Made by a program: the position numbers and the translations under genes. This document shows positions 35,058 through 43,337 of a stretch of DNA of 64,000 bases, in pieces; within the stretch, counting starts at the first letter, position 1; each line of letters starts with the position of its first letter. This DNA comes from Bacillota bacterium (lineage in GTDB: Bacteria > Bacillota > UBA4882 > UBA8346). Below the pieces are notes generated by a model. It saw nothing but the letters and a program-made list of their open reading frames with translations, did no database searches and was not told the DNA's origin. The DNA is taken from the NCBI GenBank assembly GCA_023402395.1, contig JAEYGI010000015.1, positions 1 to 64,000 of the forward strand, read 5' to 3'.

Positions 35058-35896
35058 GGGCGTTTTTTCCCAAGAGTCTGGCCGAGGCGTTGGCGATCCG
35101 CCGGGAGAACCGGACGGTTCCATTCGCCGGGGGCACCGATCTGATGGCCCGGCGCCGGAGTTGGGCCGGGACTTTGCCCCGTTTCGAAGCTCCGGCGTTG
35201 TTCATCAGCGGTTTGCCAGAGTTGCGGCAGATCAGCCGCAATGAGGGAATCCTGACCATCGGCGCCGCGCTCACCTTGGCCGAGCTGCTTCAAATGGAGC
35301 CGGTTCCCGCGATTCTGAAGCGGGCGCTGGCCGAGATGGCCTCTCCGGCCATTCGTAATCTGGCAACCATTGGCGGCAATCTTTGCAACGCCTCGCCGGC
35401 GGGGGACACCTTGCCGCCGCTTTATGCGCTCGGCGCCGCGGTAGTGCTGGAAAGCGCCTCCGGCCGCCGCGAACTTCCAATCGGGCAGTTTATCAGGGGA
35501 CCGGGCCAGACCGCGCTCGGCCCCGCTGAACTGCTGATCGGCGTGAAGATCCCGGCCGGGGAGTTCCCGGCGGTCTTCTATCAAAAAGTCGGGACCCGCA
35601 AGGCGGACGCGCTTTCCAAACTCTCGTGCGCCGCCCTGGCCCGAATCAACAACGGCCGAGTGGAAGAAGCGCGGCTGGCGCTGGGCGCGGTCGCTCCGAC
35701 CGTAATCCGGCTGGAGACGGCCGAAGCCCGGCTTACGGGAGTCGGGACCGGCGAATTGGACCGTGTCTTGCCCGAGATCCTGAAATTATACGATGAAGCG
35801 ATCCGGCCCATCGACGATCAGCGCTCCAGCGCGTCGTACCGGAGAAAAGTCGCGTTATGGCTGATCGAAGAATGGATTTCCGGATGGTCAAAATAG
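35051..35896 (+). CDS. FAD-binding subunit of molybdenum hydroxylase, first set
   Basis: A 281-residue CoxM/XdhB-type flavoprotein subunit. FAD contacts are visible at PFAGGTDLMARR near residue 25 and LATIGGNLCNASPAGD near 103. The C-terminal CO-dehydrogenase flavoprotein domain begins near 180. It completes the first three-subunit enzyme and would pass electrons to NAD or another acceptor. GTG/ATG start overlaps the FeS subunit end. Confidence 0.93.
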   Translation: MVGAFFPKSLAEALAIRRENRTVPFAGGTDLMARRRSWAGTLPRFEAPALFISGLPELRQISRNEGILTIGAALTLAELLQMEPVPAILKRALAEMASPAIRNLATIGGNLCNASPAGDTLPPLYALGAAVVLESASGRRELPIGQFIRGPGQTALGPAELLIGVKIPAGEFPAVFYQKVGTRKADALSKLSCAALARINNGRVEEARLALGAVAPTVIRLETAEARLTGVGTGELDRVLPEILKLYDEAIRPIDDQRSSASYRRKVALWLIEEWISGWSK

Positions 35897-35926
35897 GAAT
35901 TGTCCGAATACGGGAAGGAATAAAGG

Positions 35927-37015
35927 ATGAAACTTACCACAAGCATCGCCGGGATCGAACTGCGCAACCCGATCATGCCGGCCTCCGGGCCGGTGGTCGG
36001 CGACTATGGGAAAATAATGGCCATTGCCCGGATGGGCGTGGGCGGAATGGTCACCAAAACCATTTCGACCCGAGCGGCCGCGGTGCCGCGCCCTTGTATT
36101 CTCGGAGGACGTGATCTGGCGCTCAATACCGAACTCTGGTCCGAATACGCCCCGGACCAATGGATCGGCGAATTCTTGCCGGCGCTCCGGCAGGATCTGA
36201 CCGTGCCGCTGATCGTCAGCGTCGGATATACCAGGGAAGACATGGCCCAGTTGATTCCGCGGCTGGATCCGTTCGCCGACGCCTTTGAAGTCTCCACCCA
36301 TTACGTGGGCAAGGATCTGGCGGCGATCGCCGCCACGGTCGGGGAGATCCGCCGCCATACCGCCAAGCCGGTTTTGATGAAGATCAGCCCCCATTTGCCC
36401 GACCCGGCCGGCTTCGCCGCCATGGTCCGGGATAACGGAGGCAATGGTATCGTGGCCATTAACTCGCTGGGTCCGGCCATGCGAATCGACCTGCGCCGCC
36501 GGAGCGTGGCACTGGGCAATCAGGCCGGGCAGGCCTGGATGTCGGGTCCGGCCATCAAGCCGCTGGCGCTGGCGGCCGTGAATATCATCAAGGAAGCCGC
36601 CCCCGATCTGACGGTGATCGGAGTCGGTGGAATCCGCAGCGTCGAAGACGTGCTGGAGTTTTTGCTGGCGGGCGCCGACGCGGTGCAGATGCTCTCGGCG
36701 GCGCTCCTCTATAGCAAGGATCTCTATCAAAAATTGGTGGATGATCTACCCGCCGCGCTTGACCGCTATGGGTTTTCCAGCGTGTCGGAGGTAATCGCCA
36801 CCCGGCTGGCGAAAGAGGATCCCAAGTTTGATCCGGTTTATCCGGCGGTGGACGATACGAAGTGTAACGGCTGCGGGCTCTGTGAAAGGGTCTGCCCGTA
36901 TTTGGCGATGACCGTCGCAGGAAAGGCGCGGGTCGATCGCGACCGCTGTTTCGGTTGCGGCCTCTGCGAATCTCGCTGTCCGTCGATGGCCATCAGCGGT
37001 GTGTATAATATCTGA
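35927..37015 (+). CDS. PreA-like dihydroorotate dehydrogenase-family protein with two 4Fe-4S clusters
   Basis: A 362-residue flavoprotein. Residues 1-300 are a DHOD-like TIM barrel (IAGIELRNPIMPASGPVVGDY at the start, VLMKISPHLPDP, then VIGVGGIRSVEDVLEFLLAGA for FMN phosphate binding). The C-terminus is a bacterial ferredoxin domain with CNGCGLCERVCPY and CFGCGLCESRCPS. This is the architecture of dihydropyrimidine dehydrogenase PreA subunits, but without a PreT partner in view. It may reduce a ring intermediate or shuttle electrons for the flanking hydroxylases. ATG after AAAGG; it heads the module with ThiS and ThiF. Confidence 0.85.
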   Translation: MKLTTSIAGIELRNPIMPASGPVVGDYGKIMAIARMGVGGMVTKTISTRAAAVPRPCILGGRDLALNTELWSEYAPDQWIGEFLPALRQDLTVPLIVSVGYTREDMAQLIPRLDPFADAFEVSTHYVGKDLAAIAATVGEIRRHTAKPVLMKISPHLPDPAGFAAMVRDNGGNGIVAINSLGPAMRIDLRRRSVALGNQAGQAWMSGPAIKPLALAAVNIIKEAAPDLTVIGVGGIRSVEDVLEFLLAGADAVQMLSAALLYSKDLYQKLVDDLPAALDRYGFSSVSEVIATRLAKEDPKFDPVYPAVDDTKCNGCGLCERVCPYLAMTVAGKARVDRDRCFGCGLCESRCPSMAISGVYNI

Positions 37016-37041
37016 ATATATTAGCTGCGGGGAGTCTTGGC

Positions 37042-37242
37042 ATGCGGATAACCGTCAACGGGACAGCCGAAGATCTTAAGCAGGCGATGACCATTGCCGA
37101 ATATTTAGAATATAAAGCGATCGAGACGATCCTGGTGGTCGTCGAGTGGAACTTTACCACGCCGCCCCGCCGGGAATGGTCCGAGATCGTGTTGAGCGAC
37201 GGGGATAACCTGGAAATCATCAAAATCGTCGGAGGGGGATAA
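37042..37242 (+). CDS. ThiS/MoaD-like sulfur carrier protein
   Basis: A 66-residue beta-grasp protein ending in the essential Gly-Gly (IVGGG). MRITVNGTAEDL at the start and PRREWSEIVLSDGDNLEII are ThiS-like rather than MoaD-like. The terminal glycine would be adenylated and thiocarboxylated by the ThiF-type enzyme encoded 5 bp downstream. The context, between two molybdenum hydroxylases and without thiG or other thiamine genes, suggests sulfur delivery to the molybdenum cofactor or another sulfurated product rather than thiazole synthesis. Confidence 0.85.
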   Translation: MRITVNGTAEDLKQAMTIAEYLEYKAIETILVVVEWNFTTPPRREWSEIVLSDGDNLEIIKIVGGG

Positions 37243-37247
37243 ACCGT

Positions 37248-38063
37248 TTGAGCGACGAGGGGTTGAACCAAAGCACGCTCCGGTATTCCCGCCAGATTAT
37301 TTTGAAGGGCATCGGTGAGCCGGGGCAGCGGAAGCTGAAAGCCGCCAAAGTGCTGGTGATCGGGGCGGGCGGACTGGGTTCCCCGGCCTTGCTTTATTTG
37401 GCAGCCGCCGGTGTCGGGACGCTGGGAGTGGCTGATTTTGACTCCGTGGCCTATTCCAATCTCAACCGGCAGATCATCCATTGCAGCGCCGATGTGGGCC
37501 GCCGCAAGACCGATTCGGCGGCCGATCGGATCGCCGGCCTCAACCCCGAGGTCAACGTAATCACCCATAGGGAACGGTTGACGATTGACAACGCGGCGGA
37601 ACTGATCGGCGGCTATGACGTGGTGATCGACGCCACCGACAATTTCACGGCCCGGTATCTGATCAGCGATTGTTGTTATTTCTTGGAGAAGCCGGTGATC
37701 GAAGGGGCCGCGGCCGGATTCGACGGAGTCCTGATGACCATCGTCCCGGGCCGGACGCCTTGCTATCGCTGTCTGTATCCGGAACCGCCCGAAGACGGCG
37801 CCTTGCCGAACTGCGCCGACACGGGAATCCTGGGGATGACGGCCGGAATCGTCGGAACCATCCAGGCGCTGGAAGCGGTCAAACTGATCCTGGGAATCGG
37901 CGAGACCGTATCCGGGAGGATTTTGACCTTTGACGCCCTGGGGACTCACTTTCGGGAGGCGCCCTGGCGGCGCAGGCCGGAGTGTCCGCTCTGCGGCGCC
38001 GAGCCGACCATCGACGGGCTGGTGGAGTACAAGATCCAGTGCAAGCCGAAACGTATTTTTTAG
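37248..38063 (+). CDS. ThiF/MoeB-family adenylyltransferase
   Basis: A 271-residue E1-like enzyme that adenylates the C-terminus of a sulfur carrier. RYSRQIILKGIGEPGQ at the start, the nucleotide loop VLVIGAGGLGSPAL near residue 42, NLNRQ near 72 and VIDATDNFTARY near 128 are all present. Zinc cysteines are CYRC near 174 and CPLCG near 246, and a cysteine in LPNCADTGILG is near 188. Full length for MoeB/ThiF. Five bases separate it from the ThiS-like gene, so the two are a working pair. TTG start after GGAGGGGG. Confidence 0.92.
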   Translation: MSDEGLNQSTLRYSRQIILKGIGEPGQRKLKAAKVLVIGAGGLGSPALLYLAAAGVGTLGVADFDSVAYSNLNRQIIHCSADVGRRKTDSAADRIAGLNPEVNVITHRERLTIDNAAELIGGYDVVIDATDNFTARYLISDCCYFLEKPVIEGAAAGFDGVLMTIVPGRTPCYRCLYPEPPEDGALPNCADTGILGMTAGIVGTIQALEAVKLILGIGETVSGRILTFDALGTHFREAPWRRRPECPLCGAEPTIDGLVEYKIQCKPKRIF

Positions 38064-38111
38064 GGTTGGCTTTCGGTTGCGCGCAACCATCCAATAGGGT
38101 AAGGAGTGTTG

Positions 38112-38909
38112 ATGATGATCACCATCGCGGAGTACGCTTGGCCCCCGACTGTCGCCGAAGCCCACGCGTTGCTAGGGGCGAGGCCGGATGCGGCCGTTAT
38201 CGGCGGCGGCGTCTTTCTGAGAATGGCTTCCCGCCGGATCGGACTGGCCGTCGATCTCTCCCGCGCCGGGCTGGATTATATCGATGAAACCGATACGGCC
38301 ATTGAAATCGGGGCGATGACGACCTTTGGCGCCTTAGAAAAGAGCGCCGCGCTATCCAGGTACTTTGACGGCCTGATTCCCAAGGCGATTGGGAATATTC
38401 CCGGGGTTCAACTCCGCAATATGGTCACCGTGGGCGGGACAGTCTATGGCCGGTATGGTTTTTCAGAGTTGATCACCGCCCTGCTGGCACTCGACTGCCA
38501 GGTGGTTCTGCATAAAGCCGGTGAAATGGGCTTGGCTGATTTTTTGCAACCGATGGAGAAAGACCGGGATATCCTGGTGAAAATCAGGCTCAAGAGTCAG
38601 GCGCTCCGGGCTTCTTACCAAATGTTCCGGAATTCCGCCGGAAGCTTGCCGATATTGAGCGTGGCGGTCACCAAAAGCCGTGCCGGCTACCGGATCGCGC
38701 TGGGTGCCAGACCGGGCGTAGCCACGTTGGCCGAAGCGGCCATGGCTTATTTGGGCACGGCTGAGAAAAGTGAAACCGCGTTGGCAAAAGCGGGGGAGAT
38801 GGCAGCCGCGGAACTGAATTTCGGGAATGATCGCCGGGCCTCGGGGGTTTATCGGAGCGAACTTTGCAAGGTATTGGTGAAGCGGGCGCTGCTGGAGGTG
38901 GAACGATGA
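38112..38909 (+). CDS. FAD-binding subunit of molybdenum hydroxylase, second set (YgfM-like)
   Basis: A 265-residue CoxM-type subunit, close in size to E. coli YgfM. Visible elements are AVIGGGVFLRM near residue 28, IPGVQLRNMVTVGGTVYGRYG near 98 (the second FAD loop, here in a diverged form), and a C-terminal domain from ~170. The cysteine seen in many family members' second loop is absent. AAGGAG precedes the tandem ATG codons at 38112 and 38115. It overlaps the FeS subunit gene by four bases. Confidence 0.88.
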   Translation: MMITIAEYAWPPTVAEAHALLGARPDAAVIGGGVFLRMASRRIGLAVDLSRAGLDYIDETDTAIEIGAMTTFGALEKSAALSRYFDGLIPKAIGNIPGVQLRNMVTVGGTVYGRYGFSELITALLALDCQVVLHKAGEMGLADFLQPMEKDRDILVKIRLKSQALRASYQMFRNSAGSLPILSVAVTKSRAGYRIALGARPGVATLAEAAMAYLGTAEKSETALAKAGEMAAAELNFGNDRRASGVYRSELCKVLVKRALLEVER

Positions 38910-39358
38910 GGATCAACGTCAAATTGAATGGTCTCGATACCAAGATGGAGATCGAGCCCCATGAGTTTTTGCTGGACGTATTGCGGCGTTACGGCTGCCC
39001 CAGTGTCAAGCGGGGTTGCGATACCAGTTCCTGCGGGGTATGCACGGTGTTGCTGGACGGCGCGCCAGTATTGTCCTGTTCCTTGTTCGCGGCCAAGGCC
39101 AACGGCCGGAGCGTGACCACTGTCGAAGGAGTACGGGAGGAAGTGGCGAAGTTCGCCGATTTTCTGACCGGCGAAGGCGCCGATCAGTGCGGATACTGCA
39201 ATCCCGGATTTGCCCTGACGGTGTTGGCCTTAAAACGAGAGTTCGGCCATCCGACCAAGGAGCAGATCCAACATTATCTGGCGGGCAACCTCTGCCGGTG
39301 CACCGGGTATGTCGGGCAGCTTCGCGCCGTGGAGAAATACCTGGGGGTGAACGCATGA
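38906..39358 (+). CDS. 2Fe-2S subunit of molybdenum hydroxylase, second set
   Basis: A 150-residue iron-sulfur subunit with CDTSSCGVCTVLL near residue 42 for the first cluster, CGYCNPGFAL near 100 and CRCTGYVGQ near 135 for the second. The first motif has the spacing of hydroxylase subunits. The ATGA overlaps on both sides (38906-38909 and 39355-39358) tie it to the FAD and large subunits. E. coli XdhD carries this domain fused to the large subunit; here it is separate. Confidence 0.95.
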   Translation: MRINVKLNGLDTKMEIEPHEFLLDVLRRYGCPSVKRGCDTSSCGVCTVLLDGAPVLSCSLFAAKANGRSVTTVEGVREEVAKFADFLTGEGADQCGYCNPGFALTVLALKREFGHPTKEQIQHYLAGNLCRCTGYVGQLRAVEKYLGVNA

Positions 39359-41667
39359 ATGAAGTAAACCGTCCTGTCCCGAAACTGGATGGCAAAGGAT
39401 TGGTCATGGGAAGGCCGGCGTATACCGACGATCTGGCGCCGGAAAACGCGTTAATCGTAAAAGTGCTGCGAAGTCCACACCCGTTCGCGAAAATCAAGCG
39501 GATCGAGGCCAAAAAAGCGTTGCGAATCCCGGGTGTCGCCTGCGTGCTTACATACAAGGATCTGCCGCGCAATGTCATTACCCGGGCCGGGCAGGGGTAT
39601 CCGGAACCTTCGCCGTATGACAAGTTCGTTCTGGACGATGTGGTCCGGTATTGCGGCGACGAGGTGGCGCTGATCGCCGGGGTATCGGAAGCCGTGGCCG
39701 AAGAAGCGCTGGATCTGATCGAGGTCGAATACGAGCCGCTGGAACCGGTGCTCGATTTTGAAGAAGCCGAAGGGCACCGGTCGGTGCTCCATTCGGAGCC
39801 GGAGGCCCACTCCAAATTTGAAATCGGGATGGATGCCGGCCGCAACATCGCCGCTTCCTACCGCATGAAGGTCGGGGATGTCGACGCGGTATTGCGGGAC
39901 TGCCCGGTAGTGGTGCGGGACCGCTACTATACCCAGGCCCAGGCTCATGTGATGCTGGAGCCGCATATCGCCGCCAGTTATTTCGACGTGCACGGCCGGC
40001 TGACCGTGATCAGCTCTACCCAGACTCCGTTTCACCTGCGGCGTGTTATCGGCCAGGCGTTTAATATTCCCCGTAAGGATATCCGGGTGATCAAGCCCCG
40101 GATCGGCGGCGGCTTCGGGGGTAAGCAGATGACCCACTGCGAGCCGCTGGTGGCGGCGGTCACCCTCAAGACTGGCCGTCCGGCCAAACTGGTCTACAGC
40201 CGGAGGGAAGTGTTTGAAGGAACCTTCAGCCGGCATCCGATGCGGATTGATGTGGCCTTGGGAGCGACCCGGGACGGAATGATCAAAGCCATTGACTTCG
40301 CGGTCCTCTCCGACACCGGCGCTTACGGGGAACACGCGCTGACAGTGTTGATGGGCGCGGGCTCCAAGCCCTTGCCGATTTACAACAAGACCGAGGCGGT
40401 CCGGTTCGACGGCAAAGTCGTCTATACCAACCACGTGCCGGCCGGAGCCTATCGCGGCTATGGCGCGGTTCAGGGCCTGTTTGCGCTGGAGTCAGCCGTC
40501 GATCAACTGGCCGAGGCGTTACAAATGGACCCGATTGAGCTACGCCGGAAGAATATGATTGGCGAGGGCGAAACCTCCCCCATCTTCAAGATCATGGGCG
40601 AAGGCGGCGAGGGCGTGGCGATGACCATGGACAGTTGCCAGCTGGATTATTGCGTCCGGCGCGGCATGGAGCTGATCGGCTGGGAGCGGAAGTTCCCGAG
40701 GCAGGCGCTTTCCACCACCAAGGTGCGCGGGGTCGGCATGGCCCTCGCCATGCAGGGATCGGGGATCGCCAACATCGACATGGCGTCGGCCGTGATTAAG
40801 CTCAATGACGACGGATTTTTCAACCTGACGGTGGGCGCGACCGATATCGGCACCGGGAGCGACACCGTTTTGGCCCAGATCGCCGCCGAAGCCTTACTGG
40901 TGAGAACCGATCAGATCGTCGTTCATTCGTCGGATACCGATCTAACGCCGTTCGATAAGGGCGCCTATGCTTCGAGCACCACCTATGTGTCGGGGAACGC
41001 GGTGAAGAAAGCGGCCGAAAACATGAGGAAGCTGATCGAGAGCGAGGGCGCCCGGAAGCTGCGGGTCGCCGAGGGCGAGGTCGAGTACGACGGAACCGTC
41101 ATCCGGCGTAAGGACGGCAAGGGCTCCATCTCCCTGGCCGATCTGGCCACCGGCCTGTTTTATCACGCCAACCAACGCCAACTGGTCGCCTCCGAATCCT
41201 ATGTCGGCCAGAAGTCGCCGCCGCCGTACATGGCCGGTTTTGCCGAGGTGGAGGTCGATCTGGAGACCGGCCAGATCGATCTACTGGAGTACGCGGCGGT
41301 GGTCGATTGCGGGACCACCATCAACCCCAATTTGGCCCGGATTCAGGTCGAGGGCGGCCTGGTCCAGGGGATCGGCATGGCCATGTACGAAGAGGTACGC
41401 TATGCCGGCCAGGGCAAGCTGCTCACCAACAACCTGCTCTTTTACAACATTCCGAACCGGAAGGACATCAATAAGGTCACGGTGGAATTCGCCGAGAGCT
41501 ACGAACCGTCCGGCCCGTACGGCGCGAAGTCGGTCGGCGAGATCGGAATCGACACCCCGCCCGCGGCCATCGCCAACGCGGTCTACAACACCACCGGGGT
41601 CCGGATCAAGGATCTGCCGATCACTCCCGAGAAGGTTTTGCTGGCCTTGAAGGAACGGGGGAAGTGA
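39355..41667 (+). CDS. Molybdenum hydroxylase large subunit, second set (XdhD-like)
   Basis: A 770-residue molybdopterin subunit. Motifs: GGGFGGKQMTHCEPLVAA near residue 250, AGAYRGYGAVQGLFALE near 361, ATDIGTGSDTVLAQIAAEAL near 494, ASSTTYVSGNAVKKAAE near 540 and the catalytic glutamate in GPYGAKSVGEIG near 722. All core residues are intact. The GTGSDT and CNPG-partner features match the XdhD branch of purine-cluster hydroxylases, which in some anaerobes carry labile selenium; that cannot be seen here. A terminator follows at 41793. Confidence 0.92.
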   Translation: MNEVNRPVPKLDGKGLVMGRPAYTDDLAPENALIVKVLRSPHPFAKIKRIEAKKALRIPGVACVLTYKDLPRNVITRAGQGYPEPSPYDKFVLDDVVRYCGDEVALIAGVSEAVAEEALDLIEVEYEPLEPVLDFEEAEGHRSVLHSEPEAHSKFEIGMDAGRNIAASYRMKVGDVDAVLRDCPVVVRDRYYTQAQAHVMLEPHIAASYFDVHGRLTVISSTQTPFHLRRVIGQAFNIPRKDIRVIKPRIGGGFGGKQMTHCEPLVAAVTLKTGRPAKLVYSRREVFEGTFSRHPMRIDVALGATRDGMIKAIDFAVLSDTGAYGEHALTVLMGAGSKPLPIYNKTEAVRFDGKVVYTNHVPAGAYRGYGAVQGLFALESAVDQLAEALQMDPIELRRKNMIGEGETSPIFKIMGEGGEGVAMTMDSCQLDYCVRRGMELIGWERKFPRQALSTTKVRGVGMALAMQGSGIANIDMASAVIKLNDDGFFNLTVGATDIGTGSDTVLAQIAAEALLVRTDQIVVHSSDTDLTPFDKGAYASSTTYVSGNAVKKAAENMRKLIESEGARKLRVAEGEVEYDGTVIRRKDGKGSISLADLATGLFYHANQRQLVASESYVGQKSPPPYMAGFAEVEVDLETGQIDLLEYAAVVDCGTTINPNLARIQVEGGLVQGIGMAMYEEVRYAGQGKLLTNNLLFYNIPNRKDINKVTVEFAESYEPSGPYGAKSVGEIGIDTPPAAIANAVYNTTGVRIKDLPITPEKVLLALKERGK

Positions 41668-41792
41668 ATGGTTGGCGCAAGGCATGATGTTTTTACTGAA
41701 CATGGGTGACTGCTAAACATGGCATAATGTCTGTGTCATCTGTTAATCCGCGATTCAGTTTGCAGCTTATAGGGAATATACCTAGGTGACGA

Positions 41793-41825
41793 CAATCCTC
41801 CCGAAATCGGGAGGGTTGATTTTTA
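41793..41825 (+). terminator. Rho-independent terminator ending the heterocycle cluster
   Basis: aatcctcccg pairs with cgggagggtt around an aaat loop (about 41795-41816, one G-T pair), followed by ga and a T tract. It separates the catabolic cluster from the hicA promoter. Confidence 0.8.
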
Positions 41826-41855
41826 TTGACACGTATAAAATGTACGTGCTATAGT
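41826..41855 (+). promoter_or_regulatory. hicA promoter with embedded inverted-repeat operator
   Basis: TTGACA (41826-41831) and TATAGT (41850-41855) are separated by 18 bp. Between them lies cacgta/tacgtg (41830-41835 and 41843-41848), an inverted repeat with a seven-base spacer, ideally placed for repression by the HicB antitoxin or HicAB complex. Confidence 0.7.
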
Positions 41856-41878
41856 TAAGCTACCGGGGAGGGAAAATC

Positions 41879-42073
41879 TTGAAGATCTATTCCTCAAGGG
41901 AGATTCTGCAGATGTTATTTGATGACGGCTGGATGATAAAAGGCCAGAGAGGTTCTCATATCCAGCTTATTCATCCAACTAAACTCGGCAAGGTCACCGT
42001 TCCCCACCCCAAGAGAGAGCTTGATCCGAAGACGGTCCAAAGTATTCTGAAGCAGGCATCTTTAAAAGTGTGA
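41879..42073 (+). CDS. hicA: HicA-type mRNA interferase toxin
   Basis: A 64-residue double-stranded-RNA-binding-fold toxin. SSREILQMLFDDGWMIKGQ and RGSHIQLIHP carry the conserved G-S-H motif with the catalytic histidine near residue 27, and the VPHPKRELDPKTVQSILKQA end is typical. TTG start after GGGGAGGG. The antitoxin gene normally follows within a few tens of bases, but here a 130-bp palindromic element lies between. Confidence 0.9.
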   Translation: MKIYSSREILQMLFDDGWMIKGQRGSHIQLIHPTKLGKVTVPHPKRELDPKTVQSILKQASLKV

Positions 42074-42085
42074 TTGTATGTCTAA

Positions 42086-42215
42086 CCCTCATTCTCGCTT
42101 TCTCCCATCATTGGGAGAAACGAAAGTCTGGTCAAAGCAGGAATAATTAATGTGAATAATGGCTTTCGGAGCAGAACGGTTCGTTTCTCCCCGAGGGAGA
42201 AAGATAGAATGAGGG
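42086..42215. repeat. Palindromic MITE-like element, intact copy B, between hicA and hicB
   Basis: The 21-bp ends (42086-42106 and 42195-42215) are inverted repeats differing at two positions, and inner parts are palindromic too (gggagaaacga / tcgtttctccc). The element has no coding capacity. It matches the copy disrupted by the IS at 4692-6452. It starts 12 bp after hicA stops and may act as a transcript-level hairpin. Confidence 0.85.
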
Positions 42216-42254
42216 CGGGCTTTATTTTAAACAACTGAGAAAAGGAGGCTCCCT

Positions 42255-42662
42255 ATGGATCGCTATATTTTCCCGGCAATTTTTGAACCGGGGCTTCGAA
42301 AAGGATATACGGTCAGTTTTCCGGATCTGCCCGGTTGCCTGACCGAGGGGGATACCATGGAAGAGGCGTTATATATGGCAAAAGACGCACTTGAACTCCA
42401 TTTGTACGGGATGGAAGAAGACGGGGATTTAATTCCCGAGCCCACCCGGCCCGAGGATGTAACGATCGCCCCGAAATCATTTATCAGCCTGATTGAAGTT
42501 TGGATGCCGGTGATCCGGGATGAGATGCAAAACAAGGCCGTCAAAAAAACCCTGACCATTCCCAAGTGGCTCAATGACGTGGCTGAAAAGAACAATGTCA
42601 ATTTTTCGCAAGTGTTGCAAACCGCGCTCAAGGAATATCTGGGCATTTCCAAGCACGAATAA
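42255..42662 (+). CDS. hicB: HicB-type antitoxin
   Basis: A 135-residue antitoxin. The N-terminal half is the partially degraded RNase H-like HicB domain (YTVSFPDLPGCLTEGDTMEEAL at residues 16-37, a clear family signature). The C-terminal half is a ribbon-helix-helix-type DNA-binding segment (KKTLTIPKWLNDVAEKNNVNFSQVLQTALKEYL). It neutralises HicA and probably binds the inverted repeat at 41830-41848. AAAGGAGG precedes the ATG, so translation is independent of hicA despite the 181-bp gap. Confidence 0.92.
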   Translation: MDRYIFPAIFEPGLRKGYTVSFPDLPGCLTEGDTMEEALYMAKDALELHLYGMEEDGDLIPEPTRPEDVTIAPKSFISLIEVWMPVIRDEMQNKAVKKTLTIPKWLNDVAEKNNVNFSQVLQTALKEYLGISKHE

Positions 42663-42680
42663 CATCGGGAGGTTGCCACG

Positions 42681-43310
42681 ATGGAGTACATTGACCTGGA
42701 GCACTGGAAACGGAAAGAGCATTTTCAGTTCTTTTACCGGATGGACTATCCTCAGTACAATATCTGCGCCAATCTTGACGCCACGAACTTTTTGCAATTC
42801 GTTAAGTCCCGGGAACTTTCGTTTTATTATGCGATGGTTTACGCGGCTACCCATGCTGCCAACCAAATCGAGGAATTCCTGTACAGGATCCGGGAAGGCC
42901 GGGTAATCCGGCATGACCGGGTTCATCCGTCCTTCACTGACTTGAACGGCGGGGCCGACGATTTGTTTAAAATCGTCAACGTCGAAATGAAAGAGGACAT
43001 CTTCGAATTTGTGAAGTGCGCGGCCGACCAGTCCCGGGGGCAAACGGCGTATTTTCCTTTTGAAGTAATGGCCGGCCGGGATGATTTTATCTACATCACC
43101 TGCATTCCATGGGTTTCATTTACCCATCTGTCGCATACCGTCACCTTGAACCGGGACGACGCGACGCCCCGGATCTCCTGGGGGAAATACTTCACGGAAA
43201 ACGGCCGGGTTTTGCTGCCCTTTTCGGTTCAGGTTCATCACGCGCTGGCCGACGGGGTTCATGTCGGCCGGTATCTGGGGAAGCTGCAGAAGTTGATGGA
43301 TGAGATGTGA
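42681..43310 (+). CDS. Chloramphenicol acetyltransferase-like protein (CatA family)
   Basis: A 209-residue acetyltransferase of the trimeric CAT fold. The catalytic HHALADG motif lies near residue 191, and IPWVSFTHLSHT near 143 corresponds to the CAT active-site strand. N-terminal LEHWKRKEHFQFFYRMDYPQY is characteristic. Length is slightly below classic CATs (about 215). Whether it confers drug resistance or acetylates another hydroxyl compound is unknown. It starts 19 bp after hicB and may be read from the same promoter; a tandem repeat array begins 28 bp after its stop. Confidence 0.87.
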   Translation: MEYIDLEHWKRKEHFQFFYRMDYPQYNICANLDATNFLQFVKSRELSFYYAMVYAATHAANQIEEFLYRIREGRVIRHDRVHPSFTDLNGGADDLFKIVNVEMKEDIFEFVKCAADQSRGQTAYFPFEVMAGRDDFIYITCIPWVSFTHLSHTVTLNRDDATPRISWGKYFTENGRVLLPFSVQVHHALADGVHVGRYLGKLQKLMDEM

Positions 43311-43337
43311 ACTGTATTACCTTTAAAAATTTTGCTG

